From CAWUKT01 sp963923035 (GTDB lineage Bacteria > Bacteroidota > Bacteroidia > J057 > JADKCL01), in assembly GCA_963923035.1 (NCBI GenBank), contig CAWUKT010000029.1, forward strand, positions 5,966 to 69,965: 64,000 nt of DNA, in the 5' to 3' direction. The translations under genes were made by a program, and so were the position numbers. The notes below the pieces were generated by a model. It did no database searches. It was not told the DNA's origin and worked only from the letters and a program-made list of their open reading frames with translations. Below are positions 25,718 through 34,551 of the stretch, piece by piece. How positions within the stretch are numbered: position 1 is the stretch's first letter; the number at the start of each line of letters is the position of its first letter.

Positions 25718-25858
25718 CTAAGATACATTGATTCTACTTTTTCCCTTTCCCGCATACCCTAAAACTCTAATACCACTCCACACAGCTTGGAGCCGCCCGA
25801 TATACACGTCAACAATCTTCACCACCACCTTGCGCCATTGGATCAGGATTTTGTCCAT
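25718..25858 (-). CDS. Small basic protein, possible partner of the antitoxin-like gene
   Basis: A 46-codon open frame from the ATG at 25856-25858 to a TAG at 25718, too short for most gene finders. A good Shine-Dalgarno-like AAGGGGGG lies 5 bases before the ATG on the minus strand, unusual in this window. The peptide begins MDKILIQWRKVVVKIVDVYI, is rich in Lys/Arg and hydrophobic residues, and could form an amphipathic or membrane-active helix. It ends 14 bases before the antitoxin-like gene. I recognise no family; coding status is unproven. Confidence 0.35.
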   Translation of the reverse strand: MDKILIQWRKVVVKIVDVYIGRLQAVWSGIRVLGYAGKGKSRINVS

Positions 25859-26055
25859 TGTTTCCCCCCTTATTTAACCAACAGCCTCGCTTAGAAACCA
25901 TTCTCTAGACCCAATCACCAGCCAAGAAACAGAGGTAATCAGGTAGCCGAAATGAAAAAAATCGATGACCAGGCGAAGGATAATGCATTCGGAGGGGTCT
26001 AAGGCAATAGAAACATGCCCCAATCAAGAATCCAAACTCTGTTTCAAATTGACCG

Positions 26056-26751
26056 ATGAAAAAATATAATTCCCTCACCCTTCTCTTCCTGCTTGGCCTG
26101 GCCAGTTGCCTGACCGTCCTCGGATGTGCATCCGAGTCGTCGGCCACAACCAGCCGGGTCGACACCCTCCCCTATTACCAGGATGCGAGCTTCACGCCCC
26201 ATTGGCTCGCTCCCGGTTCGGAGGAGCTTCAGGGATTTCACCAGATCCCCGACTTTCAATTCACCAACCAGGAAGGCCAGGCGGTTTCCCGGCAGACCTT
26301 CGCCGGCAAGATCTACGTCACCGACTTTTTCTTTACGACCTGTCCCGGCATTTGTCCCAAGATGACCTCCAACATGTCCATTCTCCAGGAGAGCTTTCTC
26401 GATGACGCCGATGTGCTGTTCCTCTCCCATTCGGTGACGCCGGGCGAGGATTCAGTCCCCGTGCTGTTGGATTACGCGGAACGGAATGGGGTCGTCAATG
26501 GGAAATGGCACCTGTTGACCGGGTCGAGGGAGGAGATTTACCGGATGGGGCGCAAGGCCTATTTTGTGGAAGAGGACCTGGGCACCAACCAGGAACCCGA
26601 TGCGTTTCTCCACACGGAAAATTTTGTCCTGATTGATCCGCAGGGCTATATTCGGGGAATCTACAATGGACTCAACCAAAGCTCCATTGCGCAACTGGAT
26701 GCGGACATCCGCACCCTCCAGCAAGAAAACGAAGACTCAAACCCATCCTGA
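26056..26751 (+). CDS. SCO1/SenC-family copper chaperone lipoprotein
   Basis: The 231-residue product has a lipoprotein signal (VLGC24). A thioredoxin-like SCO domain covers about 60-215. The copper ligands Cys96 and Cys100 lie in TTCPGICPKM, and a later His in FLHTENFVLIDP completes the site. SCO proteins deliver copper to the CuA centre of cytochrome c oxidase or act as thiol redox proteins. No oxidase genes are nearby, so it is a stand-alone copy. A terminator follows. Confidence 0.9.
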   Translation: MKKYNSLTLLFLLGLASCLTVLGCASESSATTSRVDTLPYYQDASFTPHWLAPGSEELQGFHQIPDFQFTNQEGQAVSRQTFAGKIYVTDFFFTTCPGICPKMTSNMSILQESFLDDADVLFLSHSVTPGEDSVPVLLDYAERNGVVNGKWHLLTGSREEIYRMGRKAYFVEEDLGTNQEPDAFLHTENFVLIDPQGYIRGIYNGLNQSSIAQLDADIRTLQQENEDSNPS

Positions 26752-26784
26752 CTCCAGAATTGGAGCCGGGTGGAACCCGTTAAG

Positions 26785-26822
26785 TCACTGGCTGCTGCCC
26801 GAGGGCGGTGGCCAGTTTTTTT
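26785..26822 (+). terminator. Rho-independent terminator of the SCO gene
   Basis: ACTGGC pairs with GCCAGT, and an inner CTGCCC/GGGCGG stem extends the hairpin; the T-run at 26816-26822 follows. It lies between the SCO gene and the convergent histidine kinase gene. Confidence 0.8.
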
Positions 26823-26838
26823 AGGGAGAAAAGAGGGA

Positions 26839-28908
26839 CTAGGAGCTGGGAAGGGAAATGGTGAAACAGGTGCCTTGGCCCAGTTCACTGTCCACCTGGA
26901 TATCGCCGCCCAATTGTTGGACCAGGCCGTGGACGATGGCCAGGCCGAGGCCGGTGCTGCTTTCGCCCGCCGTCGGGCGGGCACTCAGCCGCTGGAATTT
27001 GCGGAACATGATCTTCTGATCGGCCTCCGAAATCCCGGGACCTTCGTCCCGGACGGCGATCCGGACCCGATCCGCCTCACGCGTCCACGAGAGCGTGACC
27101 CGGGTGCCCGCCTGGGAGAATTTCAGGGCATTGGAAAGGAGGTTTTCCAGGATCCTTTCCAGCGACGTGGCATGGGAGCGCATTCGAACGGGCTCCGATG
27201 GCCCCTGCATGTGCAATTCGATTTGTTTCTTCGCGGCCTCGCCGGAGAAGCTGTTCACCATTTCCTCCATGAACGCCGCCAATTCTACTTCTTCCAGGGC
27301 CATTTCCTCCCCCCGCTCTCCAATTTTCCCCAGGGTCAAAATCCCCTGGATCAATTCCATCGCGCCGTGGAGGACCCGCTGGATCATGTGCATCTGGGGC
27401 GGGGCATCGGAGGGGAAATATTGCTCCTCGACCATCCCGGTGAGGGCCTGCACCTTGTTGATGGGCGACTTCAAATCGTGGGCGACGATGTTCACCAGGC
27501 CCTCCATCTCGGCATTGAGGGTCTCCAGGTGTTGGTTTTGGGTGGCCAATGTTTCGTTGGCCAATTCGATTTCTTGTTTTTGGGCGGCGATTTTTTGGTT
27601 GCGGTCCTGCAACGATTGGTTCGCGGCCCGCCGGCGCCGTTCGCTGCGGTAGACCAGGACCAGCAGCACGAGGGCAATGGCCAGTACCCCGGCCAGTCCT
27701 CCAATGAACCAGTTTTGCTGGTTCAGCAAGCGGTCTTTCAATTCCTGCTCGGTCTGCAAACGGAGGATTTCCAGTTGTTTTTGCTCCGACGCGTACAAGG
27801 CCGCAAGCTCTTCGAGTTGCAATTTTTTAGATTGTCCGAAGATGCTGTCCCTCGTGTAATTGTAACTCTTGTAATACCCGAAAGCATCCTCATATTCCTG
27901 CATTGCCTCGGCAGTTTTATACAGACCTTCCAAAGCATCAACTTTTCGATCCAGGGCCTGAATGCGGTCTGCGAGGGCCAAAGAAGAGTCATAGGCCACA
28001 TGGGCCTTGCTGAATTCTCCACGAGCAGTATAGTACTCGCCGTACTGCAAACGTATTCTTGTGATGGCCAGTGAATTGTGGTATTTCTCTGCAAACTCCA
28101 TTCCCTCCTGAAGATATTTTTCTGCATCGACCCAATTTTTCCGGGTGATCTCCAATTCCGCCAACAAACCACAGAGCTGAGCATGGGAAGACCAATTTTC
28201 CTCAGCATAATTGCGACGATAAACTTTGGAAAAATATACTTCTGCGCTGTCCGTTTCTCCTGTTTTCAGGAAGATCAACCCAAGATTGATCGTGGGAGGG
28301 CCCCAAAGTCTTCTGTTCTGAATTGCTGATGCACCTTCACTCGCCACGCGAAAGTGTTCCAAGGCCGCTTGAAAATCGCCTTGTTGAAGGTGAATGGCTC
28401 CAATGTTGTTTGATAATACAGCAGTCTGGAGAAGGTCATTTTCTCTTCGAAAGAAAGGAAGCGCCTCCCGAAACACAGACAAAGCCCGCTTAAAGTGCCC
28501 TATAAAATCATAGTTCACCCCTTGCAGAATCTTTCCTTTATAATACAAGGTACTGTCCTGAACGAGGAGACTACTGATCAGCAAACTGTCCAACCAACTC
28601 AGGGCTGAGTCCACCATATTCAAGGTCGTAAAAGCAATGGCAACTCCGTATTGCCCTCTCGATTCCACTTCATCAAGCCCCAAAGAATCTCCCCAACGCA
28701 CCATCTGCTGGAAAGCCACCAAGCAAAGTTCAGGATCTTTAAACCTACTCTCTTTCCCAAAATCTTCCAGTTTTCGGAAATATGCCGTGTCTACCTCCGA
28801 GGGATATCTCAACGAGTCGGGCAATACAGGACCTTCTTGGGCCAGGGCAACCAGCGCCAAAAATTGAATCCCACACAAAAGGAAAACGGTTCTTAGTCGA
28901 GTGAGCAT
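26839..28908 (-). CDS. TPR-containing sensor histidine kinase
   Basis: A 689-residue protein with an N-terminal signal (about 1-24, ALVALAQE). TPR-like helical repeats span about 40-380 and would lie outside the inner membrane. One membrane helix (about 397-418, WFIGGLAGVLAIALVLLVLVY) is followed by a coiled coil with Q-rich heptads, then a HisKA domain with phospho-acceptor His477 (VAHDLKSPINKV) and an HATPase domain with N box (ILENLLSNALKFS), DEGPGIS and GLGLAIVHGL. This architecture is common in Bacteroidota. No response regulator is adjacent; it is divergent from the zinc-ribbon/CHAT genes. Confidence 0.9.
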   Translation of the reverse strand: MLTRLRTVFLLCGIQFLALVALAQEGPVLPDSLRYPSEVDTAYFRKLEDFGKESRFKDPELCLVAFQQMVRWGDSLGLDEVESRGQYGVAIAFTTLNMVDSALSWLDSLLISSLLVQDSTLYYKGKILQGVNYDFIGHFKRALSVFREALPFFRRENDLLQTAVLSNNIGAIHLQQGDFQAALEHFRVASEGASAIQNRRLWGPPTINLGLIFLKTGETDSAEVYFSKVYRRNYAEENWSSHAQLCGLLAELEITRKNWVDAEKYLQEGMEFAEKYHNSLAITRIRLQYGEYYTARGEFSKAHVAYDSSLALADRIQALDRKVDALEGLYKTAEAMQEYEDAFGYYKSYNYTRDSIFGQSKKLQLEELAALYASEQKQLEILRLQTEQELKDRLLNQQNWFIGGLAGVLAIALVLLVLVYRSERRRRAANQSLQDRNQKIAAQKQEIELANETLATQNQHLETLNAEMEGLVNIVAHDLKSPINKVQALTGMVEEQYFPSDAPPQMHMIQRVLHGAMELIQGILTLGKIGERGEEMALEEVELAAFMEEMVNSFSGEAAKKQIELHMQGPSEPVRMRSHATSLERILENLLSNALKFSQAGTRVTLSWTREADRVRIAVRDEGPGISEADQKIMFRKFQRLSARPTAGESSTGLGLAIVHGLVQQLGGDIQVDSELGQGTCFTISLPSS

Positions 28909-29062
28909 ACTTTAGTCGTCCCCATTAATTTCTGGCTAATCTTTTGGTTCTGCAAGTGGGGGAATGGAGAATAATTAATAATCGGAAAAAAATGTTGGAG
29001 GAGCCGCCCCACCCAATCCGGACCTTGGGGCCTATCCAAGTATATCCACCAATGTTTTCCCC

Positions 29063-29293
29063 ATGTCCGATACAAAAAAGATTCCCCTGACCTTTGCCTG
29101 CTTCAACTGCGGAAAGACCAGCCAGTATCCCAACTATTTACCGCCCCTCCACGAGGGCGACCCTCCCCCCGCCGTGTCCAAGCGCTGCCTCACCTGCGGC
29201 ATCCGCAACGAGGTCACCATCCCCATCGGCTTTGCCGAGCGCTCCGATTCCCCCCTTCTATCCGGCCAAGCCATTTCTTCCTCCAACGCTTAA
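29063..29293 (+). CDS. Zinc-ribbon microprotein, first gene of the CHAT-STAND operon
   Basis: A 76-residue protein with two CxxC pairs, C13-F-N-C16 and C42-L-T-C45, separated by a Pro-rich loop (YPNYLPPLHEGDPPP), followed by NEVTIPIGF. This is a zinc-ribbon or rubredoxin-like knuckle. The last 18 residues look disordered and Ser-rich. The gene ends 10 bases before the start of the CHAT-STAND-TPR gene, so the two should be co-transcribed. It could be a regulator or a cleavage substrate of the downstream protease; this is inference from position. Confidence 0.75.
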   Translation: MSDTKKIPLTFACFNCGKTSQYPNYLPPLHEGDPPPAVSKRCLTCGIRNEVTIPIGFAERSDSPLLSGQAISSSNA

Positions 29294-29303
29294 TCCCTCC
29301 GCC

Positions 29304-32300
29304 ATGATCCTCAACCTCAAAATCTCCGACGACCAGATCGCCTCCGTCCAGCCCTTGCTGGACCAGTTCCACGCCCAATTGGAGGACCGGGAACAGTTGT
29401 TGGCTCCTGACCTCACCCTCGCCATCCAACTGAGCGAACAGCTTCAGGATATCCTGCTGGGACAAAAGGAAGCCATTGCCCAAATCTGGCAGGACAGTCG
29501 TACCCAGGCCCGGACCCTGTACCTCTACCACCCCATTGGGGATGTCCTGAACTGGCCCTGGGAGCTGGCCACCCTCGACCGTCCCCTCCTCGCCCTGGCC
29601 CGCTTGTTCCAACCGATCGCCCTGCCTTTTACCCCCTCCAACAGCTATCCCCTGAAGGTCCTGATCATGGTCTCGGCGCCAGAGGGCGCGACCCGGCTCG
29701 ATTACGAGCAGGAAGAACTCAAGCTCCTGCAAGCCTTTGCGCCCCTACTGGAAAAGGGACTCGTCCAGATCCACTTCACGGACGACGGCTCGCGGGACAA
29801 CCTGAAGGAGAAATTGCAGGCGAACAAGTACCATATCCTCCACTATTCCGGCCACGGCACCTACCACGAGGGGATCGGCTACCTGGCGATGGAGGAACCG
29901 TTGACGGGGCGGGAACAAATGGTCACGGGCTTGGAACTGATGCAGGTACTGGGGGAAATGAAAACCAAAGGGCATTGTCCCGATCTGGTGGTGCTTTCGG
30001 CCTGCAAATCGGCCCAGGGGGATGTGAACAACGATGTTTCGGGAGTGGCTGAGACCTTGCTGCACGGTGGGATTCCCGCCGTGATCGCCATGGCCGCCAG
30101 TATCCTGGATTCCAGTGCCATCGTATTTGCGGCAGCGCTTTACCAGCAACTCGCCCGAAATTTCCCGCTGGGGCGGGCCTTCCACCAGGCCCTTCAGGCC
30201 GTCAGAGAGCAGGAAGCCAATGATCCCCAGCTCCAACGATCAACAACGGGAAAGTTTCCGGCCCAATGGCTGATCCCCCAGCTCCGGCTCCACGATTCCG
30301 TCGATGCCTTGATGGCCACCAATGCGACCCGGGAAGAATTGGATTTCAGCCACAGCACCGAAATCCTGACCGGGTCCAAGCACCTGGTCAAGCTCCGGGT
30401 CCGCCCCGAGCACTACGTCTTCATCGGCCGCCGCCGGGACAAGCGAACCGCCTTGCAGCTCCTGTTGAACAAGCAGCCCGTTCTGCTGCGGGGCCAGGGT
30501 GGGGTGGGCAAAACGGCACTGTCCGAGCACCTCTGTATCCGGCTGCTGGCGCGGGACGCCCGATTCCATGTCTTTGTCCTGCAAGAAACCGAGGGCAAGG
30601 CCCAGGTATTGCTGGATGCGATGAAGGGGTATCTCCGGCCGAAAATGCCCCTGATGGAATTCGTCCAATTCGAGCAAATCCTGGCTGCCCAACCCGCCCT
30701 GACCGATCAATTCCGCCTCCTGCTTACCGCGGTTCAACATATCTGCATTCCCATCTTCCTCATCGACAATGTCGAGACCTACCAGCACCTCGACCAGAAC
30801 CCTCCCACCTGGAAGGTCGACGAATACGGTGATATTCTTGACATCCTCCAACTGCTGTTGCAGTCCCAAACCGGCCCCGTCATCCTAACGGGCCGCTACC
30901 CCGTCCCCGAACTGGGCCCCATCGGAGAATGCGACCTGAATACCGTGCCCTTCGGCGACTTCTTGCAGAAATGCTATCAACTGCCCTTCTACCAGCAGAG
31001 CCAACATCAGAAAGGCGATCCCCTCGGCCAGATTCCCATTCGCCGCGCCCAGCCCCAGCGTCCATTTACCTTCAAGGCCCTGGCCCGGGCCCTGTACGAA
31101 CTGTTGGGCGGCAACTACCGCGCCCTGGAATTCTTCAGTGAACTCTACTGCAAAGCGCCCGAAGGTGCCTTCCAGACCATTGCCGACCTGCAAGACTTCA
31201 AGCAGCGGCTCTCCCAGCAGCAGATTTTAGAAGGCGTGCATGTCAAGATGAGCAAAAACCTGTTCGTGAAGGAACTGCTCGGACTGCTGGACGAGACCGC
31301 CCGGGATACGCTGGCGGTCCTCGCCCGGTTTCGCATCCCCGTTTTCCCCGCGGCCATCGGGATGCAGCGGGACTACGCGGATCGGACGGAATCGTTCTCG
31401 CAACTGGTCAGCCTGACCTTGGTGGAAAAGCGAACCGGGGGAGACGGACGGGAGCGGTATTATGTGGTCCCACTGGTGCGGGAGGTCATTGGGGAACTGC
31501 TGGGGAAAATGGAGGACTTTGACCATGAGCGGGCGGGGGATTATTACCACGAAGGGGTAATGGAGAATCTCGCAGAAAAATCTCTCATCGAAGATAGCGA
31601 GGCTTTTGAACACTATGCTCTTGCCGAATCAGTGGAGGGGGTTAACGAGGTTGGGGCTTCATTGGTCAACTATTTCTACAAAGTCCAGCAATACCAAGTG
31701 GCCCTAGCTTATGGGAAACGAGTGGAGGGCATTGCCGCAGAAACTACCTCCGCACATATCAAAAATAGCCTTGGAATGATACATCATTATGGGGGCGACC
31801 TTGAGCGCGCATTGGCATATTTTGAAAAATGCTTGGAGCGAAACCAAAAGAGCAAGGACCTCCAAGGGGAGGCGGCTCTTCTAAACAATATCAGCCAGAT
31901 ATATCATTCAAAAGGCGACTATGACCAAGCCCTGATCTATCTCCAAAGATCCCTGCCTATCCAAAGAGCCGTCGGAGACCGCGAAGGGGAAGCTGCAATA
32001 TTGAACAATATGGGAGGCATTGCTTACAGAAAAAAGGACTATGAACAGGCATTGGACTTCTTACAGCAGTCTCTAATGATTGATAGGGACCTGGAAAATT
32101 TGGATGGAGTTGCTCATTCACTGACTAATATAGGTGAAATCTATCGATCTCAAGAAAATGATCCTGAAGCTCAAAAATACTACCTTGAGGCATTATCCAT
32201 ACTTCAAAAAACAGGGAATCGGAAAAATGAGGCTGTCACCCTCAACAATCTCGGCCAAATCTATTTGGCCCTTGGAGACTATCAGCAAGCCCTTGTTTAC

Positions 32301-32561
32301 CTCCACAAAGCTCTTTCCATTCAACAGGAATTGGGAGACCGTGAGGGCGAAGCAATCACCCTGAGCAATATCGGAGCCACCTATTTTGAACAAAATCAAC
32401 TCGAAGCAGCCATTCCACCTCTTCTGAGCGCCTATTCAATCTTCCACCAGATGAAAGTCCCAAGTGCAAAGGCCCCCGAATCCTACCTCACCGCCATCAT
32501 TTCCAAAATCGGCAAAGACCGATTCCAAGAAATCCTCGCCCAGCTCACCCAAAACCCCTAA
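29304..32561 (+). CDS. CHAT-protease / STAND NTPase / TPR protein
   Basis: Start taken at the ATG at 29304 (MILNLKISDDQI), giving 1085 residues; open frame continues upstream over the zinc-ribbon gene but is out of frame with it. An N-terminal CHAT (caspase-HetF-associated) domain spans about 60-300 with catalytic His184 (HYSGHG) and Cys234 (LSACKSA), both intact. A STAND-type P-loop NTPase follows: Walker A GQGGVGKT (397-404) and Walker B IPIFLIDNVE (near 490), then winged-helix segments to about 740. Five or six TPRs fill about 770-1050 (for example GDYDQALIYLQRSLPIQRAVGDREGEA). This layout fits a ligand-sensing, self-oligomerising protease such as those in bacterial defence or cell-death systems. 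The TPR part is more A/T-rich than the rest. Confidence 0.9.
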   Translation: MILNLKISDDQIASVQPLLDQFHAQLEDREQLLAPDLTLAIQLSEQLQDILLGQKEAIAQIWQDSRTQARTLYLYHPIGDVLNWPWELATLDRPLLALARLFQPIALPFTPSNSYPLKVLIMVSAPEGATRLDYEQEELKLLQAFAPLLEKGLVQIHFTDDGSRDNLKEKLQANKYHILHYSGHGTYHEGIGYLAMEEPLTGREQMVTGLELMQVLGEMKTKGHCPDLVVLSACKSAQGDVNNDVSGVAETLLHGGIPAVIAMAASILDSSAIVFAAALYQQLARNFPLGRAFHQALQAVREQEANDPQLQRSTTGKFPAQWLIPQLRLHDSVDALMATNATREELDFSHSTEILTGSKHLVKLRVRPEHYVFIGRRRDKRTALQLLLNKQPVLLRGQGGVGKTALSEHLCIRLLARDARFHVFVLQETEGKAQVLLDAMKGYLRPKMPLMEFVQFEQILAAQPALTDQFRLLLTAVQHICIPIFLIDNVETYQHLDQNPPTWKVDEYGDILDILQLLLQSQTGPVILTGRYPVPELGPIGECDLNTVPFGDFLQKCYQLPFYQQSQHQKGDPLGQIPIRRAQPQRPFTFKALARALYELLGGNYRALEFFSELYCKAPEGAFQTIADLQDFKQRLSQQQILEGVHVKMSKNLFVKELLGLLDETARDTLAVLARFRIPVFPAAIGMQRDYADRTESFSQLVSLTLVEKRTGGDGRERYYVVPLVREVIGELLGKMEDFDHERAGDYYHEGVMENLAEKSLIEDSEAFEHYALAESVEGVNEVGASLVNYFYKVQQYQVALAYGKRVEGIAAETTSAHIKNSLGMIHHYGGDLERALAYFEKCLERNQKSKDLQGEAALLNNISQIYHSKGDYDQALIYLQRSLPIQRAVGDREGEAAILNNMGGIAYRKKDYEQALDFLQQSLMIDRDLENLDGVAHSLTNIGEIYRSQENDPEAQKYYLEALSILQKTGNRKNEAVTLNNLGQIYLALGDYQQALVYLHKALSIQQELGDREGEAITLSNIGATYFEQNQLEAAIPPLLSAYSIFHQMKVPSAKAPESYLTAIISKIGKDRFQEILAQLTQNP

Positions 32562-33265
32562 GCCCCTACCTCCAAGGCCCCCCACCCCGCCCATCAGGTC
32601 GGGGCCCCCACCCCGAAGGCGGAGGCTTCCGCCTCCGACCTCGGCGCGTCCACCTCGGAGGTCCAGTCTTCCGCCTCAAGGGTCGGCGCGTTCACCAAAT
32701 ACCTCCAACGCCTCGCCCTGACGGGCGAATAGATGAGCATTCATGGCAAATCATTGCGGGTGCGAGGTGGGGCACTGCGGGTCGGAGGTACCCCTCCCCT
32801 GCCTCTGAGGTCCATCGGGTCGAGGTCGGAGGTCCAACGGCCGAGGTCAGAGGTCCAAGCCTGGACCTCCAAGGCGGAGGGGAGGACCTCGATGGCGGAA
32901 TGTTCCGGGTTGGAGGTGGGGCATTGCGGGTCGGAGGTACCCCTCCCCTGCCTCCGAGGTCCAGGGGCCGAGTTCGGACGTCCAAGCGTGTACCTCCAGG
33001 GCGGCGGGGAGGACCTCGCAGGCGGAAGGTTCCGGGTTGGAGGTGGGGCACTGCGGCTCCGAGGCGGGAGGGGGAGCCTCTGAGGCCCAATGCTGGACCT
33101 CGTTGGCGGATTGTCCGGGGCCGGAGGTGGAAAGGCGAAACGTCAAGACCAAGGGGTCCGGCTTCGCCGGAAAACAATGGAGGTCCGGCCCCGAAGGACC
33201 GAACCTCGCATTTCATTGGGCCGTCTTTGGCGAACGGCCAGTCAATGGGACTGTAAATCAATCCA
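32562..33265. repeat. GC-rich intergenic repeat island
   Basis: These 704 bases contain no convincing gene. They are dense in GAGGTCC/GGACCTC words. A 41-base core (GAGGTGGGGCA.TGCGGGTCG plus a CCCTCCCCTGCCT-containing half) occurs at 32764-32804 and 32913-32953 with one difference, and a third diverged copy begins at 33040; unit lengths are about 149 and 127 bases. Strong hairpins include AGGCGGA/TCCGCCT near 32620, CCGG-CTTCG-CCGG near 33162 and GGCCGT/ACGGCC near 33221. Open frames here run through the repeats on both strands and have low-complexity products. Confidence 0.7.
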
Positions 33266-33802
33266 TCAACTTACACCATTGGAGGAAGTGGGACTTCCAT
33301 CCGGGGACTCACTTCCCGACCCGTCCGACTCCGTCTGCGCAGCTGCGCCCGTACGGACGAACCGCCGTCCCAACCGGTCCGCGACCGCTTCCGCGCCGGG
33401 CAAGCCCGACTGTGCGGCGGCCTTCGCCATCCGGTAGAACATCAAGCTGGCTGCAAACGCTTCCGAACCCGCCAGGGTCCGCGTATGGCTCACTTTCGTG
33501 AGCAGCCGCGTCAACAACTGCTCGATCTCAGACAGTTGCTCGAAGAGGACGAGGTCCTTCTCCAGCTCGGTCTGGTCGATGTACATCGGCATCAGGAATG
33601 CATTCGAGCGCATCGCCTGAAGGGCATCGTCCACGAACAACTTGTTCGAACGATTGATCTTCGGGAGGACCATACGCTCCTGGTCCGTCAAACCGATTAA
33701 AAATGGAAGATTAGAATCCAACTGCTGGATGAGTGCCAGCGCACTTTGTAAATCGCTATCGGTCAACGTGACCGACAAGCGGTTGTTAAATAGATTTGTC
33801 AT
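33266..33802 (-). CDS. Conserved hypothetical small helical protein
   Basis: A 178-residue protein without signal peptide or membrane helix. Residues 1-150 look all-helical (LTDSDLQSALALIQQLDSNLPFLIGL, KLFVDDALQAMRSNAFLMPMYID, LAGSEAFAASLMFYRMAKAAA). The last 35 residues are Ser/Gly-rich and probably disordered. I recall similar small proteins with IGLT.EER..LPK..... and LAGSEA.....FY in other Bacteroidota, but no function is known to me. It is the only gene between the repeat island and the holin-like gene. Confidence 0.7.
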   Translation of the reverse strand: MTNLFNNRLSVTLTDSDLQSALALIQQLDSNLPFLIGLTDQERMVLPKINRSNKLFVDDALQAMRSNAFLMPMYIDQTELEKDLVLFEQLSEIEQLLTRLLTKVSHTRTLAGSEAFAASLMFYRMAKAAAQSGLPGAEAVADRLGRRFVRTGAAAQTESDGSGSESPDGSPTSSNGVS

Positions 33803-34142
33803 GATTCAACAAAACTAAAGGTGAAAAAAATGTCCGTACCCTTGCTCTCAAAACAGGTAGCGAACCCTCTAATAGGCTGAACTCTGTGACGTTGCGAATA
33901 TACATTTGCCCTATCCAATTTATCAAGCCCTTTCTCCGACAACTTATTCACATTCCGTTTACCTGATCTTCCCCCTCCCAACTCAATCCATTTCCCTGCT
34001 CCCCCCAACGGAATTGGCCCCCAGCCCCATTCCCTCCCTTTCTCACTCTCCCTCCATTCCTCATATTCCCTACCAGCACATTCTCCCAAAAACCCCATTT
34101 TCCCCGCATCCTCCACCCGATTTTTTCGTATAATCCATTACC
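33803..34142. other. Intergenic region with divergent promoters and a pyrimidine-rich leader
   Basis: No gene seen. TACATTTG at 33901-33908 on the plus strand matches the -7 consensus TAnnTTTG, and TATATTCG overlaps it on the minus strand. From about 33950 to 34140 the plus strand is almost purine-free, forming the leader of the holin-like gene. Confidence 0.35.
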
Positions 34143-34541
34143 ATGAACAATTCCAGCACCCTCGGCCAACGCCTCGTCAAGCTCCTCGCCACCGCCTTCG
34201 CGGTTTGGTTGGCAGCGGAAATCGTTCCGGGCATCCAGGTCGCCAGCTTTTGGACCGCACTGTGGGTCGGCTTCATCCTCGCCCTCCTCAATGTCGTCAT
34301 CAAGCCCATCCTCACCGTCATTTCCATCCCGCTCATTTTCGTCACCTTCGGCCTCTTCCTCCTCGTCATCAACGCCGTCCTGCTCCTCTTCGCGGACGAG
34401 TTGGTCGCGAACTTCGTCGTCAACGACTTTTGGGACGCCGTCTGGGGCTCGATCATCATCAGCTTCGTCAGCATGTTGCTGGAGCCACGCAAGCCCAAGG
34501 CCGCCGAGGGCAGCGACCAAAACCAAGCGGTGCAACGGTAA
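34143..34541 (+). CDS. Phage holin superfamily IV (4TMS)-like membrane protein
   Basis: A 132-residue protein with four hydrophobic helices (about 11-27, 36-52, 56-85 and 100-115). The motifs ALLNVVIKPILTVISIPL and TFGLFLLVINAVLLLFADELV are typical of the chromosomal PF04020 family, annotated as mycobacterial-type phage holin. These are usually stand-alone membrane proteins without lysis function. There is no prophage around it. It converges on the SSS transporter gene with 10 bases between stops. Confidence 0.85.
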   Translation: MNNSSTLGQRLVKLLATAFAVWLAAEIVPGIQVASFWTALWVGFILALLNVVIKPILTVISIPLIFVTFGLFLLVINAVLLLFADELVANFVVNDFWDAVWGSIIISFVSMLLEPRKPKAAEGSDQNQAVQR

Positions 34542-34551
34542 ATCGGTACGT

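Noticed and set aside
32692..33261. 189-codon minus-strand frame in the repeat island
   Set aside because: Product is Pro/Arg/Gly low-complexity generated by the DNA repeats; frames are open on both strands through the same repeats.
32562..33265. CRISPR array
   Set aside because: Units are about 127-149 bases and diverged; there are no short identical repeats with unique spacers and no cas genes.
34143..34541. Prophage remnant because of a holin-like gene
   Set aside because: PF04020 proteins are common chromosomal membrane proteins; no other phage genes are nearby.
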